The notes under the pieces: model-generated | What the model was told of the DNA's origin: nothing | The model's database searches: none | The model's input: the letters and a program-made list of their open reading frames with translations, nothing else | Translations under genes and position numbers: made by a program | Assembly: GCA_029204225.1 (NCBI GenBank) | Contig: CM055104.1 | Location: forward strand, 53,152,020 to 53,216,019 | Direction: 5' to 3' | DNA from: Diphasiastrum complanatum | Taxonomy: Eukaryota > Streptophyta > Lycopodiopsida > Lycopodiales > Lycopodiaceae | DNA: 64,000 nt | Part shown: positions 1-9,850 of the stretch, in pieces | Position numbering within the stretch: position 1 is the stretch's first letter | Layout: every line of letters begins with the position of its first letter

Positions 1-1
1 T

Positions 2-598
2 TTTTTTGTTATACACAGATTTAGTACTCCCTACTATCCCAGAGGGAATGGCCAAGCTGAATCTTCCAATAAAATTCTCTGCACCATTATGACAAAGACA
101 GTTGAATCGAGTCGGTTTGATTGGGAACATAAACTATATGCAGCATTATGGGCATTCAGAATTGCTTACAAAAATAGTACAAATCAAACACCTTTTCAAC
201 TAGTTTATGGTCAAGATGTTGTCATGCCGATTGAATTTTTAATCCCATCCTTACGCATAGCAGCAACGAAACGATTAAATGATGATAAGTCTTTACAACT
301 CCGTCATGAAATGTTGCACAAATTATGTGAAACCCGATTGATGGCAGTTCATGCCTTAGAAGCAAAGAAAGCATGTCCCAAGGCATGGCACGATCGTCGA
401 TTACACAAAAAAGACCTGAAACCAGGAGATCTGGCATTGATGTACAAAACCAAGCTGATCAAGGAAAAGTTGAAGTTTACCGGTGAAGGCTCGTATAAAG
501 TGAAGGAAATCTTGAACTATGGTGCAATAATTCTTGAGCACTTGGATGGAAAACGATTTGATACTCCGGTGAATGGCAGCCGATTATGCAAGTTTTGA
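2..598 (+). pseudogene. Ty3/gypsy integrase C-terminal part, 5' end outside window
   Basis: The reading frame is open from the window edge to the TGA at 596-598, so the start lies to the left. It opens with the end of the integrase catalytic core, including the typical motif YYPRGNGQAESSNK (about 32-73), then PFQLVYGQDVVMPIEF and a C-terminal DLALMYKTKL / FTGEGSYKVKEI stretch resembling the GPY/F-type tail of gypsy integrases. The product would insert element cDNA into the chromosome. No stop interrupts the visible 198 codons, making it one of the better preserved coding pieces in the left third. The gag of a similar element lies at 4580-2700 on the opposite strand, so the two cannot belong to one intact copy. 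Confidence 0.9.
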
Positions 599-1465
599 CA
601 GCCTGCTCCACCAGTTCAACAAGTCTGATCTCAATATTTTTTTAAAAAAGATATTTTTTTAATTTTTTTTTCAGTACTTAATTTGTTGAGATTTGTGGAA
701 AAAGACAGTCAAAAGACAAAAGAAAAAAAAAGTACAGTAAAGCAAGAAATAAGAAAAGACTGATGAGCAAAAGTCAAAAAGTCATCAACATAGACAAAAG
801 GAAGCACATTAATTTTTTGATGGAAAACGACTTAGAAAATCACTGTTTTGGTCAGATTTGGCCTATACAGTACCAGAAACCCTCACTGAGCTCTCAGACT
901 GTACATCCACTCTAGATTTATCTAATTTAAGGTGGACGAAGGTTTCTGTCAAGAGAAAACCCAGTTTTTGAGTTAGGCGAAGTATCACTGATATGCCATT
1001 TTGGAAACCTTCGCCGAGCATCTTAACCTCATTATGAACCTTCGTCGACCTGCTAGATGATCTTAAAATGTTAAAATTAGGTTGACCATAGGTTCAGATT
1101 GTGAGAAAATGCATATACGACAGTACCTGGTCAAAGGACCCTCTTGGGTGAAGGTTCATCCTTTGCCGGACCTGGAAAACATTCGCTTGATAGGTTCAAA
1201 TCCCTAGAAACCTTTGCCGAGATTTTTATAGCTTATTTTCACAGTATTGTACATGCCTGCAAATTTTTGTTCCAAACTGATCAGCCAAACTAGTATTCAG
1301 TGTAATGGACCCACCAAATTCACCTATAAGTTGACTGAATTCGATTCATTCCTCACTTGTGCTAGCGAAGCTCTTGCGAATTTTTCTTGTGACCAAAGTC
1401 TTCCAAAATTCCTACATTGCTTTTTGATACACTTTTACGAGTTTTATTTTTCCTTTCTGATCATC
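599..1465. repeat. Non-coding stretch with degenerate GGCGAAGGTT motif array
   Basis: There is no gene here. After the integrase stop come T- and A-rich runs (640-760). From about 930 to 1220 the ten-mer GGCGAAGGTT or its reverse complement recurs in variant form (near 935, 976, 1006, 1039, 1145, 1210). The same motif recurs at 4830-5470, beside the gypsy gag. Position just downstream of an integrase suggests a 3' untranslated or LTR region of the gypsy family, but I cannot define LTR ends. Confidence 0.5.
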
Positions 1466-1801
1466 ATGTCTTCTACCGATACTTCCCAGCCTCCGCAATA
1501 TACTATCCATTGTGATGTCCCATCTGCAACGGACATCATGATTCTTCCTAGCACAAGCATGGTCACTCAGTGGATGACCCTTGCGGAGCCGCTGCTCACT
1601 ACAATGGGTATTCATGAGAGAGCTTTTTCGGGTCGCATCAATATGGATTTCATCACTCTTGCCTTCAGTACATGGAAGGAAGAGAAATCCAAATTTTATA
1701 TCACTTTTCAGGGAGCCACACATAAGGTGTGCGTCACTGAGGCCGCCCTTGCAGCTATAGGTATAGCATCTGGCCAAACAGACCATCAAGCCATATATTG
1801 A
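1466..1801 (+). CDS. Unrecognised ORF downstream of gypsy integrase
   Basis: A 111-codon ORF starting at the ATG at 1466; an in-frame extension upstream to 1247 is possible but less protein-like. The product has a Ser/Thr/Pro/Gln-rich start (MSSTDTSQPPQYT) and then mixed hydrophobic segments (TLAEPLLTTMGIHERAF, KVCVTEAALAAIGIASG) that look like folded protein. I recognise no domain. The stop at 1799 is followed by more coding-like sequence in other frames, so it is probably the N-terminal part of a larger accessory ORF of a retroelement or a broken gene. The opposite-strand 1412-1828 ORF is its shadow. Confidence 0.35.
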   Translation: MSSTDTSQPPQYTIHCDVPSATDIMILPSTSMVTQWMTLAEPLLTTMGIHERAFSGRINMDFITLAFSTWKEEKSKFYITFQGATHKVCVTEAALAAIGIASGQTDHQAIY

Positions 1802-1834
1802 CCTCACTAATGATCTACACTGGACCAATGATGG

Positions 1835-2512
1835 CTACCTTCTGGAAGCCATCACTTTAAAATGTTCAGGCATATCATGTTGGACTACATCTGTTTGTTC
1901 TTTTTCGAAAGGACTTGTCTTGGATCTTCGCTTAGCCTTCTTAGCAGGAATTGATCGTGGAGGTAATGACTTTCAAGATGATAAATCTTTCTTCACAGGT
2001 GAAGACTTCCTAGACGATGATGTTTTACTAGAAATCTGACTTGAAGTATCATCCTCGACTTTTCTTTTGCCTTTATCCAATAAGGGTGGCACTTCCTCTG
2101 AATCAGTCTTTCGAGGGGAATTTTCCCATTTCAGGACCGTATTATAATGTTGCTTAGCTTGTTTCTTCGTCATTGATCCTGTGATCCTGTCTTCCTTTAA
2201 TATAACTGCTTTGGGTGGTTTTACTGTGAGTTCATTAGGAACATTATGCACTCCAAATTTGGTCGGATCCATATGATTTATAATATGCTCATCCATAAGT
2301 TCTGCATTGCCATCATAAGTCAAGGCATGACTCACATGAATGAGTTCATCCTCAATCAGATTTGGTATAGGTTTTGTTGATATCCAGGCTACATTCAGCA
2401 CATTCAGTGGAAACGTGATTGGTGTATCCAAAGTTCGATCTGATAAGAAAATCTCGTTCAAATCTGATTGATTATCTTGTTGACACATATATCTCGATGT
2501 ACAGTCAATCAT
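1835..2512 (-). pseudogene. Gypsy polyprotein segment downstream of protease
   Basis: Minus-strand reading gives about 179 codons from 2512 to 1973, and the frame stays coding-like to about 1835 after a stop. The start overlaps the tail of the protease block (2740-2513), which reads on in another frame, so a frameshift separates them. The segment is acidic, then Lys/Ser-rich near its end (DKGKRKVEDD, SSRKSSPVKK), as in a linker between protease and reverse transcriptase. No RT motif follows. The coding sequence stops where the plus-strand ORF at 1466-1801 begins, which marks a rearrangement junction near 1.8 kb. Confidence 0.5.
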
Positions 2513-2519
2513 TGCAAGA

Positions 2520-3780
2520 GCTTTATTCCAATTGACAGTATCCGTTGAGAATCGTAATGAACTTCCAAATTTTTCTCTAGCCGATCACAAGTATGATCTT
2601 TTGTTGATGAATTGTCATCCTCTTTTTGAACCACTGGTTTGATAGTCCAAGTTGTAGGATCAATTTTAACTACACGTTCACGATTTTCAAAAGTGATTTT
2701 TTCGGTACCCCGGTTATGAATTACTTGCGCAACTCGTAATCATGGATGTCCTAATAAAATTCGATAGACATTTGGCGCTTCTGGTAAGTCCATCACTACG
2801 AAAGTAATGATGAAGTGTACTCCCGCAATTCTGACAGGTATATCTTCCACCATTCCTCGTGGACGAACTTCAAGATGATGTAACTGATCATTCATATCCG
2901 TACGTAAATTTCTTGGTGGCTGCAATGGTAAAGAATGAACTTCAGTTGTTGCTTTAGAAGCCTCAAGCTCCTCTTCTTCTTGCAAATGTTTGATCCACTG
3001 TCTCATATCCTGATATCTTCGTTTTTCTGTGTTAAGATTTGGATAGACGTCCGATGCTATTGGTATATCATTCAATGGTATAGAATCAGCAGGTACTGGA
3101 TCCATAACTGGTTCTTTCTGCTTCTGTGCTCTGGTGACCACCATCAAGGGTGTGCTTGGTTTATTCTGAGCTACTGGTCTTTGCTTGATTGTTATCAAAT
3201 TTACAGGTGCTGTAGCTGGTGGTGGATTTGGTCTTGCTGAACAGCCTTTATAGCAATGCCCGTAACCACAGTCACGACAGAATGGTACAAATTTCTCTTT
3301 ATTTGGGCATTCTGCAACTCCATGATTTTCTCTACATGCAAAGCATCCGAGTGGTGCTCTGGTCCAATTTCTGGAGGCTTGTTGTTGAGCAGCAGCATAA
3401 ATGGCATATTGTTCTGAAGATCCACCTGAAGATCCACTTGCTTGATCATTTTCATAGTTCCATTGCTCAGCATTTCCGTAAGGTTCTGGTTCCATCAAAT
3501 TGGCTGGAGGAACGGAGTGCTTTGGTGGGATAGGTAAAGCTAAACATTCCAGGTATCCAAGAGTAGATTGTCGCAGTCTTACTGCTGGATTACCTCCATA
3601 CTGTGGTTCTCGATATCCCATATGGGCATACCTTTGTTGAATTATCTGAGGGTTGAAGTTGCAAAAATCAGTCTCATGATCCGGTGAATTACACAAATGG
3701 CAAACACTGATTTCCATTCGGTTTTTCAATTGAGGACACTCGTTCACTGTGTGATTTCCTGTACAAATAGAATCCCAAAC
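2520..3780 (-). pseudogene. Ty3/gypsy gag zinc-knuckle and protease block
   Basis: The main open stretch runs 3747 to 2740 on the minus strand (335 codons). It carries nucleocapsid-type knuckles: CHLCNSPDHETDFC (C-x2-C-x4-H-x4-C), then CFACRENHGVAEC (one residue shorter between C and H) and a third Cys/His cluster CRDCGYGHCYKGC. A further partial knuckle lies just upstream in another frame (about 3780-3750). After a Pro/Gln-rich linker comes an aspartic-protease-like end, VYRILLGHP, continuing past a TGA (W expected) as LRVAQVIHN. The usual catalytic D-S/T-G triad is not evident, so the protease is incomplete or degenerate. Nucleocapsid binds element RNA; the protease would mature the polyprotein. 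Confidence 0.8.
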
Positions 3781-4580
3781 ATTTTCCCTGGTAGGAACTT
3801 TGCAAGCTTTTCAGGTTCCTTGTTTGCTTCCCCGTGAAAATTTTCCAATGCTTTGATCTTCTCATCAGATTGCAACTGCAACTTTTCCATCTGTTTCTGC
3901 TGGTTCTTCCCAAGTTTCTCAAACTCATTGAGCATCATTTCTGTAGTAGCATTGGCATTGGTTGATGCAATAGTGGGTGATGTCGTAGTAGTCTGCCCTG
4001 CTGTATAAGGCAACATACTGATATTTGACTCCTCATCTGAATCTTCATCCTCCTCCCGAATTGCATCGTCCATAGCATTTTGCAAGAGTGCATACTCATT
4101 ATGGCATTTCAACTCACGTCTGATCCGTTTAGGTAGATCTGAAAAATACCACATAATCATGGCATTTTTGTTAATAAGCTCAGGTTTGCATTCAGATCTA
4201 AGACATTTCATCCGTTCAATGTAATCTCAAACCATTTCTCGCTTTCCCATTTTAATTTTACTTAAAAGTAGGAAAGGATCTTCCATAAACTTTCGTGGTT
4301 TGAACCGTGTGATCAGGGCTCGCTTAACAACCTCCCAATCTGTACGTTCAGTTTCATTTTGATTATAGTACCAATCTTGTGCTGCGCCTGTTAAGGCCAT
4401 AGGAAACAACTTAAGTTTATCTTGAGGATAAATCTCACCATAGACTTCACATGATTCAGCATAGATCTGAAGAAATATAACTGGATCTGTTAATCCATTA
4501 TATTTGGGTAGATCCAATCGCGGTGCTCTTCTAACAATAATTGGATTGACTTCCTAAGGAGCACCTCCAGGGGCAGCCAT
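3744..4580 (-). pseudogene. Ty3/gypsy gag (capsid region) with two stops
   Basis: Read from the ATG at 4580 (MAAPGGAP), the frame meets a TAG almost at once, then codes LDLPKYNGLTDPVIFLQIY and a capsid-type core with the gag-family motif MALTGAAQDWYYNQ and VKRALITRFKP. It meets a TGA (MV*DYIERMK; W expected) near 4226 and continues in the same frame to about 3744. The final part is glutamine- and lysine-rich and may form a coiled coil (LNEFEKLGKNQQKQMEKLQL). A frameshift then leads to the zinc-knuckle block. The capsid would package element RNA in virus-like particles. Two stops and the frameshift make this copy dead. Confidence 0.85.
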
Positions 4581-5796
4581 CTTCACAAATTTAGATCAAA
4601 TAGATAATGAGATTGGATCCAGATTTTTCAAAAAACTTTCTTAGATTAGATCTACTAGATCTATTCCACTTTTCAAGAATCTGACTCTATATGATGAAAA
4701 ACTTTTCGAAATTCGATCAATCGATACTTCTCAAAAATGATAAATCTCTCATAATCCAAATCAGAACATATCAGATTTGATCCAAATTTTGACAGAGACT
4801 TGATTTGAAAAATCAGGAACTAAAAATAGGACTGGTGAAGGTTCACTAGGCGAAGGTTGTCTCGGGAAAGGTTCATCAATGCTATTTTGGAAAAAAAAAC
4901 TCTTTGAACACTTTGCTGGCAATTTCTAGTAAAATAACCTTCGCCGACCTCTCAGGTGCAGGATTTGACACAGATACAACTATGAAAAATTGGGCGAAGG
5001 TTTCTGACACAAGAAATTATAGTTTTTGTAGTCTGACGAGGTTAAAATTCAAGAATTTCTATGATCTGATCAAGAAGAATCTTCACCGAACTCAAAAATA
5101 GTATCTTATTATAAATAGAATGTTCTGGAATCTCGGTGAAGGTTCTGGCAAAGGTTCAAGAGTGATACTGGTATTTTTGCAAAAAAGTGACTTTTTGGCA
5201 AAAATATTACAATATGACAACTGATCCTCTGAAAACCTTTTTATTTTTGGTATTATTCTTTGCCGACCTGGCAGTAGATAGATCTGAATCACACCTAAGC
5301 ACTGGGAATCGGGCGAAGGTTCTTTTTTGTATTTTTAGGGTTTTGATGATTTTTCGGTGTTTTTTGACGATTTTTCTGATGTTTTGAAAATCTGTTGGGA
5401 CTTAATCTGCGCCCTTCAGATTGAAGGTTCTGTAAACAAAACCAAAGGTGTCTGCAACTCGGCGAAGGTTTCTAAAAGAGGGTAAAAAGTTATCAACTCT
5501 GATGATGCTTTTTGTCTCTTTTTTGACCGATCTGACAGATTTGACCAATTTTTGTTATTTACTCTGATATCTCAGATTCAAATGGATCTTAAGATTGGTG
5601 ATCTGAATAGCTTTTTTTGTTATTAATTAGATTAGATTTCAAACAAGCCAATCCACTCAAATCAAGCAAAATCAATCTCGAACTAACCCTAAAATGCAGA
5701 TCTAACACTATTCATGCCACGACAAGATGCCTAATGCAAGCTAACCATCCAACAATCATGCTGTAAACTGAAAAATTGGCGTAGCTCCCCGACAAC
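4581..5796. repeat. Gypsy 5' flank: AT-rich DNA with GGCGAAGGTT motif array
   Basis: No gene is visible; small ORFs here are unsupported. Between 4830 and 5470 the GGCGAAGGTT / AACCTTCGCC motif recurs in both orientations (near 4833, 4850, 4940, 4993, 5080, 5133, 5260, 5313, 5463), the same motif as at 930-1220. Lying immediately upstream of the minus-strand gag, it should be the leader or 5' LTR of that gypsy element. TTGTCGGGGAGC on the minus strand near 5785-5796 resembles the sequence around a gypsy tRNA primer site, but the match is partial. Confidence 0.4.
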
Positions 5797-5975
5797 TTTC
5801 TTTCCTTGCCTAACCTGAATCCAAAATCTAGTCAATCTAGCATCAAAGAGACGAAGTTAGTTGTCACGCGTAGGTTCGTTCCCATGAGAGCGATAGTTTA
5901 GTTCAGATTTCAACATGAATGGAGGATTCACATCTATCTCTACATCCATTAACCCTACTCTTTAACACTACACAT
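5797..5975 (+). repeat. Copy 1 of ~175-bp segment repeated inverted at 60.7-60.9 kb
   Basis: This segment reads the same, with substitutions, as the reverse complement of 60744-60920. The best conserved core contains CGTTCCCATGAGAGCGATAG (5879-5898), followed by shared CATCCATTAACCCTA. At 60.8 kb the segment lies inside the LTR of copia H, so this copy is probably an LTR remnant of a related element. Similarity fades beyond about 5975. Confidence 0.6.
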
Positions 5976-6539
5976 CCACAACAGAGATAGCTTACTCTTT
6001 CTCTCTCTCCCTTCCTCTCTCATAAAAAGTATAATAACATACAACACCAGTAACACTCAGATCCAACAATTAGCAAAATTCAAATAAGCATGAGAGATGG
6101 AGAAAAAGTGATAGTGATCAAGGACATTCATCAATCCATTTATGAAGAGAACCGATCTGCTTTATTGAAATGAGGAAATAAACATGAGGAGCAACTCGAG
6201 TTGGTCCCTTCTTATAGCAGTAAGGAGGACCCTGGCCTCTGAATCCTATCAGTCCAGTCTTGCCTCTCTTTTTATTTAAATTTAAAAAAGTGTGAGAACC
6301 ATCAAAATTGCAGGGAAACCCAACTTTATTCACTAACTTGACGTTTAGGCTCTGCGACATTAAAAGTCCCGCAAAAAGGCCTAGATTCTTTTTATTAACT
6401 TTTAACTAATCAATCAAATAATTGTGTGATCATTGAGTTGGACTTACACATGCAGGGTGCCAAATCCCTCTCACTTATTAACTAGGGTTAGGGTTGCCTT
6501 GAGATCCACAAACCCTCCAACACCTACAAATTTGTATGG
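5976..6539. other. Anonymous AT-rich stretch
   Basis: There is a CT-rich run at 5995-6025 (TCTCTCTCTCCCTTCC). No domain, repeat or RNA gene is recognisable. The 80-codon minus ORF at 6360-6118 has no recognisable feature. Confidence 0.4.
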
Positions 6540-6895
6540 CGAACCTTACGGATTCAAGCCATGTATAATCTATGGCCAGATGAGATATTGCACGAACGTG
6601 TACATGCAATGGAAAATTTAGGAAAACATTGTGCCTATGCTTACTGGCAGAACTGGATAGTTAAACAACAACAAGCCCGATGGTTTGATAAGCATGTACA
6701 TGAATGAGAGCTGCAAAAGTGAGACCTAGTATTGTATTACCCGTGTAGGATCACGAACACTTTAGAATCTAAAGATCAACATTGGGAGGGGCCGTATCGA
6801 ATTATGGACATGTTTAGTAGCAACGTAATAATTCCATGGCATCACCCACCTGAGATACCCTTTGTAGTTAGCAATAGTCAGGTAAAGCCCGCATG
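6540..6895 (+). pseudogene. Second Ty3/gypsy integrase C-terminal remnant
   Basis: Reading across stops gives EILHERVHAMENLGKHCAYA, then WIVKQQQARWFDKHVHE, DLVLYY and WEGPYRI. This matches the order seen at the end of gypsy integrases (helical linker, basic D-K-x-x motif, GDLVL-like strand, GPY-like strand). At least three stops and a frameshift break it. It is a separate, older and more decayed copy than 2-598, and its sequence differs clearly from that one. Confidence 0.65.
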
Positions 6896-7030
6896 AGAGG
6901 ACAATAGATGTTCATCGTGGAGCTATATATTCCTTATTTGACATTGCCACATCATGTTTAATCAAGAATGTATGGACAAATCGTGATTGAGGGGGACAAG
7001 ACAACAAACCCCAGTACATTAACATAATGG

Positions 7031-7772
7031 GGTTTTGGCGAATTTGCTTCTTTTCTCTTTTGGTATGTGCATATATGGTGCACATTCGAACACTCATACG
7101 TCTAACAAATCAGGCTTTTCACCCATCCATATTTTGTATGGTGTCTTGTTTTTCAGTGTCGTTGTTGTCGATCTGTTCTGCAAGTGTACATCAACTACAA
7201 TTGCCTCAACCCAAAACTGACTCGGCAACTACGCCATCATGCATCGACAAGTGTTCTGTTTCTTCTTTCTACTACACCATTATACTGTGGTGTATAGTCT
7301 TGTGTGAACTGATACTCAATTCCTCTATCCTGGCATAGCATGAAAACTCCTTGCTTGAATACTCGCCTCCATTGTCGGACCTTATCGTCTGCAACTTCTT
7401 GGAGGTGTGTCTTTTTGCAAATGCCATGAACTTTTTGAAAGCATCAAACACTTCAGACTTTTTCTTCAAGCAGTATATTGTTGTCATCATGTTGTAATCA
7501 TCAATGAAAGTGAGAAAATATTGTGATCTAGAGAGAGAGTCAACTTTCATCGGCCCACAGACATTTGAGTGAACAAGCTCAATAATGTCCTTGTCTCTTA
7601 TTTCTTCATGCACAAATCGGGCGGTGTTCATGTCGTAGAGACTCCTCATATTCAGACGATACATTCTTCTATGCCAGATTTCATGAAGTACATCAGTTGC
7701 TGCATGCTGGGACTTGGTGCTCCTATCCAGATGTAGAAAGTTGAGTGAAGATCGTTCTGATCTTGTCAACAT
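7031..7772 (-). pseudogene. Copia B: pre-integrase and integrase core
   Basis: The minus frame 7772-7272 gives the GAG-pre-integrase motif IWHRRMYRLNMRSLYD and the core motifs ELVHSNVCGPMKVDS, YFLTFIDDY and IRSDNGGEYSSKEF (DDE-type catalytic residues). After a frameshift near 7300 the typical YTPQYNGVVERRNRTLVDA follows, then further stops down to about 7031. The protein would join element cDNA ends to host DNA. RT and RNase H are missing; the element stops beside the gypsy remnant at 6.9 kb. The plus-strand ORFs 7027-7338 are shadows. Confidence 0.85.
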
Positions 7773-7814
7773 GCTGATCTAGCTCGTTGCCATCCCATCA
7801 CAATCTTTGTAGTT

Positions 7815-8139
7815 GATTGTGGAGGTGCATAATCGATGCGGATGTCCTCACTTCGTACTTCTGCTTTAGTTTCTCCCACGCTTCATGGCTGTTTTCGCAA
7901 TCTTTAATCTACATGAGGATTTTTTCATTTATGGAGGACACGATGATCGCCATTGCACGTTCATCCTTCCGTATCCATTCTGATCTCCTTCGGTCTTCCT
8001 CTAGAGATTGTTGTTCTATGAGATCAGTCACTGACCATATCCCTTCATCTTTTAGTAGTGTTTTGATCTTGAACTTCCATGCGCGATAATTTGCGCCATC
8101 AAGATTTATTGTAATCCTAGTCTGAATTGTAGTAGCCAT
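7815..8139 (-). pseudogene. Copia B: gag N-terminal fragment
   Basis: From the ATG at 8139 the frame reads MATTIQTRITINLDGANYRA, then WKFKIKTLLKDEGIWSVTDL, the DUF4219/UBN2-type start of copia gag. A TAG follows ILM, and the frame then continues coding-like (HEAWEKLKQKYEVRT) to about 7815. From there it is joined directly to pre-integrase sequence at 7772, so most of gag, the zinc knuckle and the protease have been deleted. The ATG lies 18 bp from the PBS, so this is the natural gag start. Confidence 0.8.
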
Positions 8140-8157
8140 ATTGTATCTAATGAATCC

Positions 8158-8169
8158 GCTCTAATATCA
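8158..8169 (-). promoter_or_regulatory. Copia B primer-binding site
   Basis: On the minus strand the site reads TGATATTAGAGC, a variant of the TGGTATCAGAGC complement of initiator Met-tRNA used by most plant copia elements. It directly abuts TGTCCGAG at 8170, the inner LTR edge. Confidence 0.7.
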
Positions 8170-8570
8170 TGTCCGAGAAACAGATTTTGTGATGCTCAGC
8201 TGTGCTTTGATGCTCAGCGGTGTGCATCTATTTTGTGCGAAAGAGTGCTACACTATGCATTCAATTGCAGGACCTAGATACGCGGCTATCGATCACAAAC
8301 ATTGCAGCAATCAATCAATCAAACAGATGTAGCGCAAGAATCACAATTGGAAGAACATAATGTATTTTGTATCTTTGTTTTTCATTTAGAGTGAGTCAAT
8401 AGTGTCTTGCACGTTGGCAGCCTGACGCTCCTCTTACATTTATGTATATGCTTTTTGCATATCTCTATCACTTCTACATACTTTGAATTCTAACCTATAC
8501 TTATGTCCCACCAGGTGAGATTAGAAAATAGATTAACTGATCATTACAAGAGAGGTTTATGCTACATCAT
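8170..8570 (-). mobile_element. Copia B 5' LTR (approximate)
   Basis: It begins TGTCCGAGAAAC immediately next to the primer-binding site, so the inner edge is well placed. The outer edge is a guess: TGCTACATCA at 8561-8570 would supply the terminal CA. No second copy is present in the window. 8570-8700 is unassigned sequence before copia C. The ORF at 8570-8929 (+) is an antisense shadow of copia C. Confidence 0.5.
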
Positions 8571-8699
8571 TGGCTAACTATGTTTCTCTCACACCATTAC
8601 TTTTACGGCTGAGCGTGACTGAAGTTTTACGCCCGATGAGCTATGGTACCGATAGTTTGACTTGTCCGACTATTCATTCTGCTCAACGTCCTACTTCAG

Positions 8700-9790
8700 C
8701 TTTTGGCTGGGGGTCCGACAAAAATGGAAAAACCATTTTCGAATACAATCCTGATTGTTCCTTTTCCTTTCACGCGGATGGTGCTAGAGTCTCTGAGGTA
8801 GATGAATTTGTCTTTGATACAAGTTATATATTCTATAAATCATTATCTTCGAGGAGCCATGTGTTGGGTAGCACCATTGTCGAGATACAAGCTATCGTAG
8901 TCTGCATTACTACTATTGTAAGCCATTAACAGTTTTGATGGTTTGTCATCATCAGGGGTTTGCTCCTTAAATTACACTACATTGGTAGAGTTCGACTATT
9001 AGAGTTGCTGCTTTTTTGCCTCGTTGTAGATTCGGATTTGACTCCTTGATGTCATGGTTCACTCTCTTACAGTATCTGCAAAAGAGTTTCCTTCTCGATC
9101 CACTGCTCTTTGATTGAGTTTCAGGCTTATGCTGATGTTGCTTCTGTCCTTGAAGTTGTCTTTCTTCTTGGTGTATAGGGCCAGGGACTGGTATAGATCA
9201 CTAGTCTTTCTCGTATTTCTTCTTGAAGAAGATGACCGATGACCTTTTGAAGAGTCGGGTCAGGTTGAGTGGAGACCATTACAACAAAGTACTCATAAGA
9301 CTTTGGTAAAGAAGAAAGCATTGTCATTATAGCATCATTATCTTGAATAGCGCATCCTACAATTGACAATTGATCTAGTATAGATTTAAAGCTATTGATG
9401 TGGGTAGTGATGGTTTTTGAATCAGACATTCTAAGAGTAAAGAACTTCTTCTGAAGATGTATCCTTGTGGTCACATCTTGAGTCTCATAGAGATTTGATA
9501 ATAAATCTAATGCTTCCTTAGAAGATTTGCAAGTGGTAACGTGGGATATTTGGGAATCGGCTAGATTCAGTGTGATTGATGCTAAGGCCTTCTGATCCTT
9601 GATCTTCCATGCCTTAGCTAATTCATAATCATCGTCAGCTAGACTCGTCTACAATATCCCAAAGATTTCTATCTATAAGCATCATTCTGAATTTTAATGT
9701 TTAGATATAAAAGTTAGATCCGTTGAATCTATCAATAATTCTAATTTCGTTGGATGATGAAGAAGATGAAGTGTTACCAGTGAGAGACAT
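8700..9790 (-). pseudogene. Copia C: gag and protease
   Basis: From the ATG at 9790 the frame reads MSLTGNTSSSSSSNEIRIID, then a TAA and a frameshift, then the gag UBN2 core with ETQDVTTRIHLQKKFFTLRM, DAIMTMLSSLPKSYEYFV and LQKVIGHLLQEE. A zinc knuckle CRYCKRVNHDIKES (last Cys replaced by Ser) lies near 9070. The protease active-site region reads YLDNGATQHM (D-N-G instead of D-S-G) near 8860. The coding resemblance ends near 8700, before integrase. It is the same family as copia D: motif order and most residues coincide, and the LTRs are related. Confidence 0.85.
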
Positions 9791-9836
9791 ACTAATAGTA
9801 ATTGAAACATAATAATCTCTCAGCTCAATTAATTGC

Positions 9837-9848
9837 GCTCTGATACCA
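9837..9848 (-). promoter_or_regulatory. Copia C primer-binding site
   Basis: A perfect minus-strand TGGTATCAGAGC, two bases inside the LTR edge. It should pair with the 3' region of initiator Met-tRNA to prime minus-strand DNA synthesis. Confidence 0.85.
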
Positions 9849-9850
9849 CC

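Noticed and set aside
8570-8929. 119-codon plus-strand ORF
   Set aside because: It is antisense to the copia C protease, which has recognisable motifs on the minus strand.
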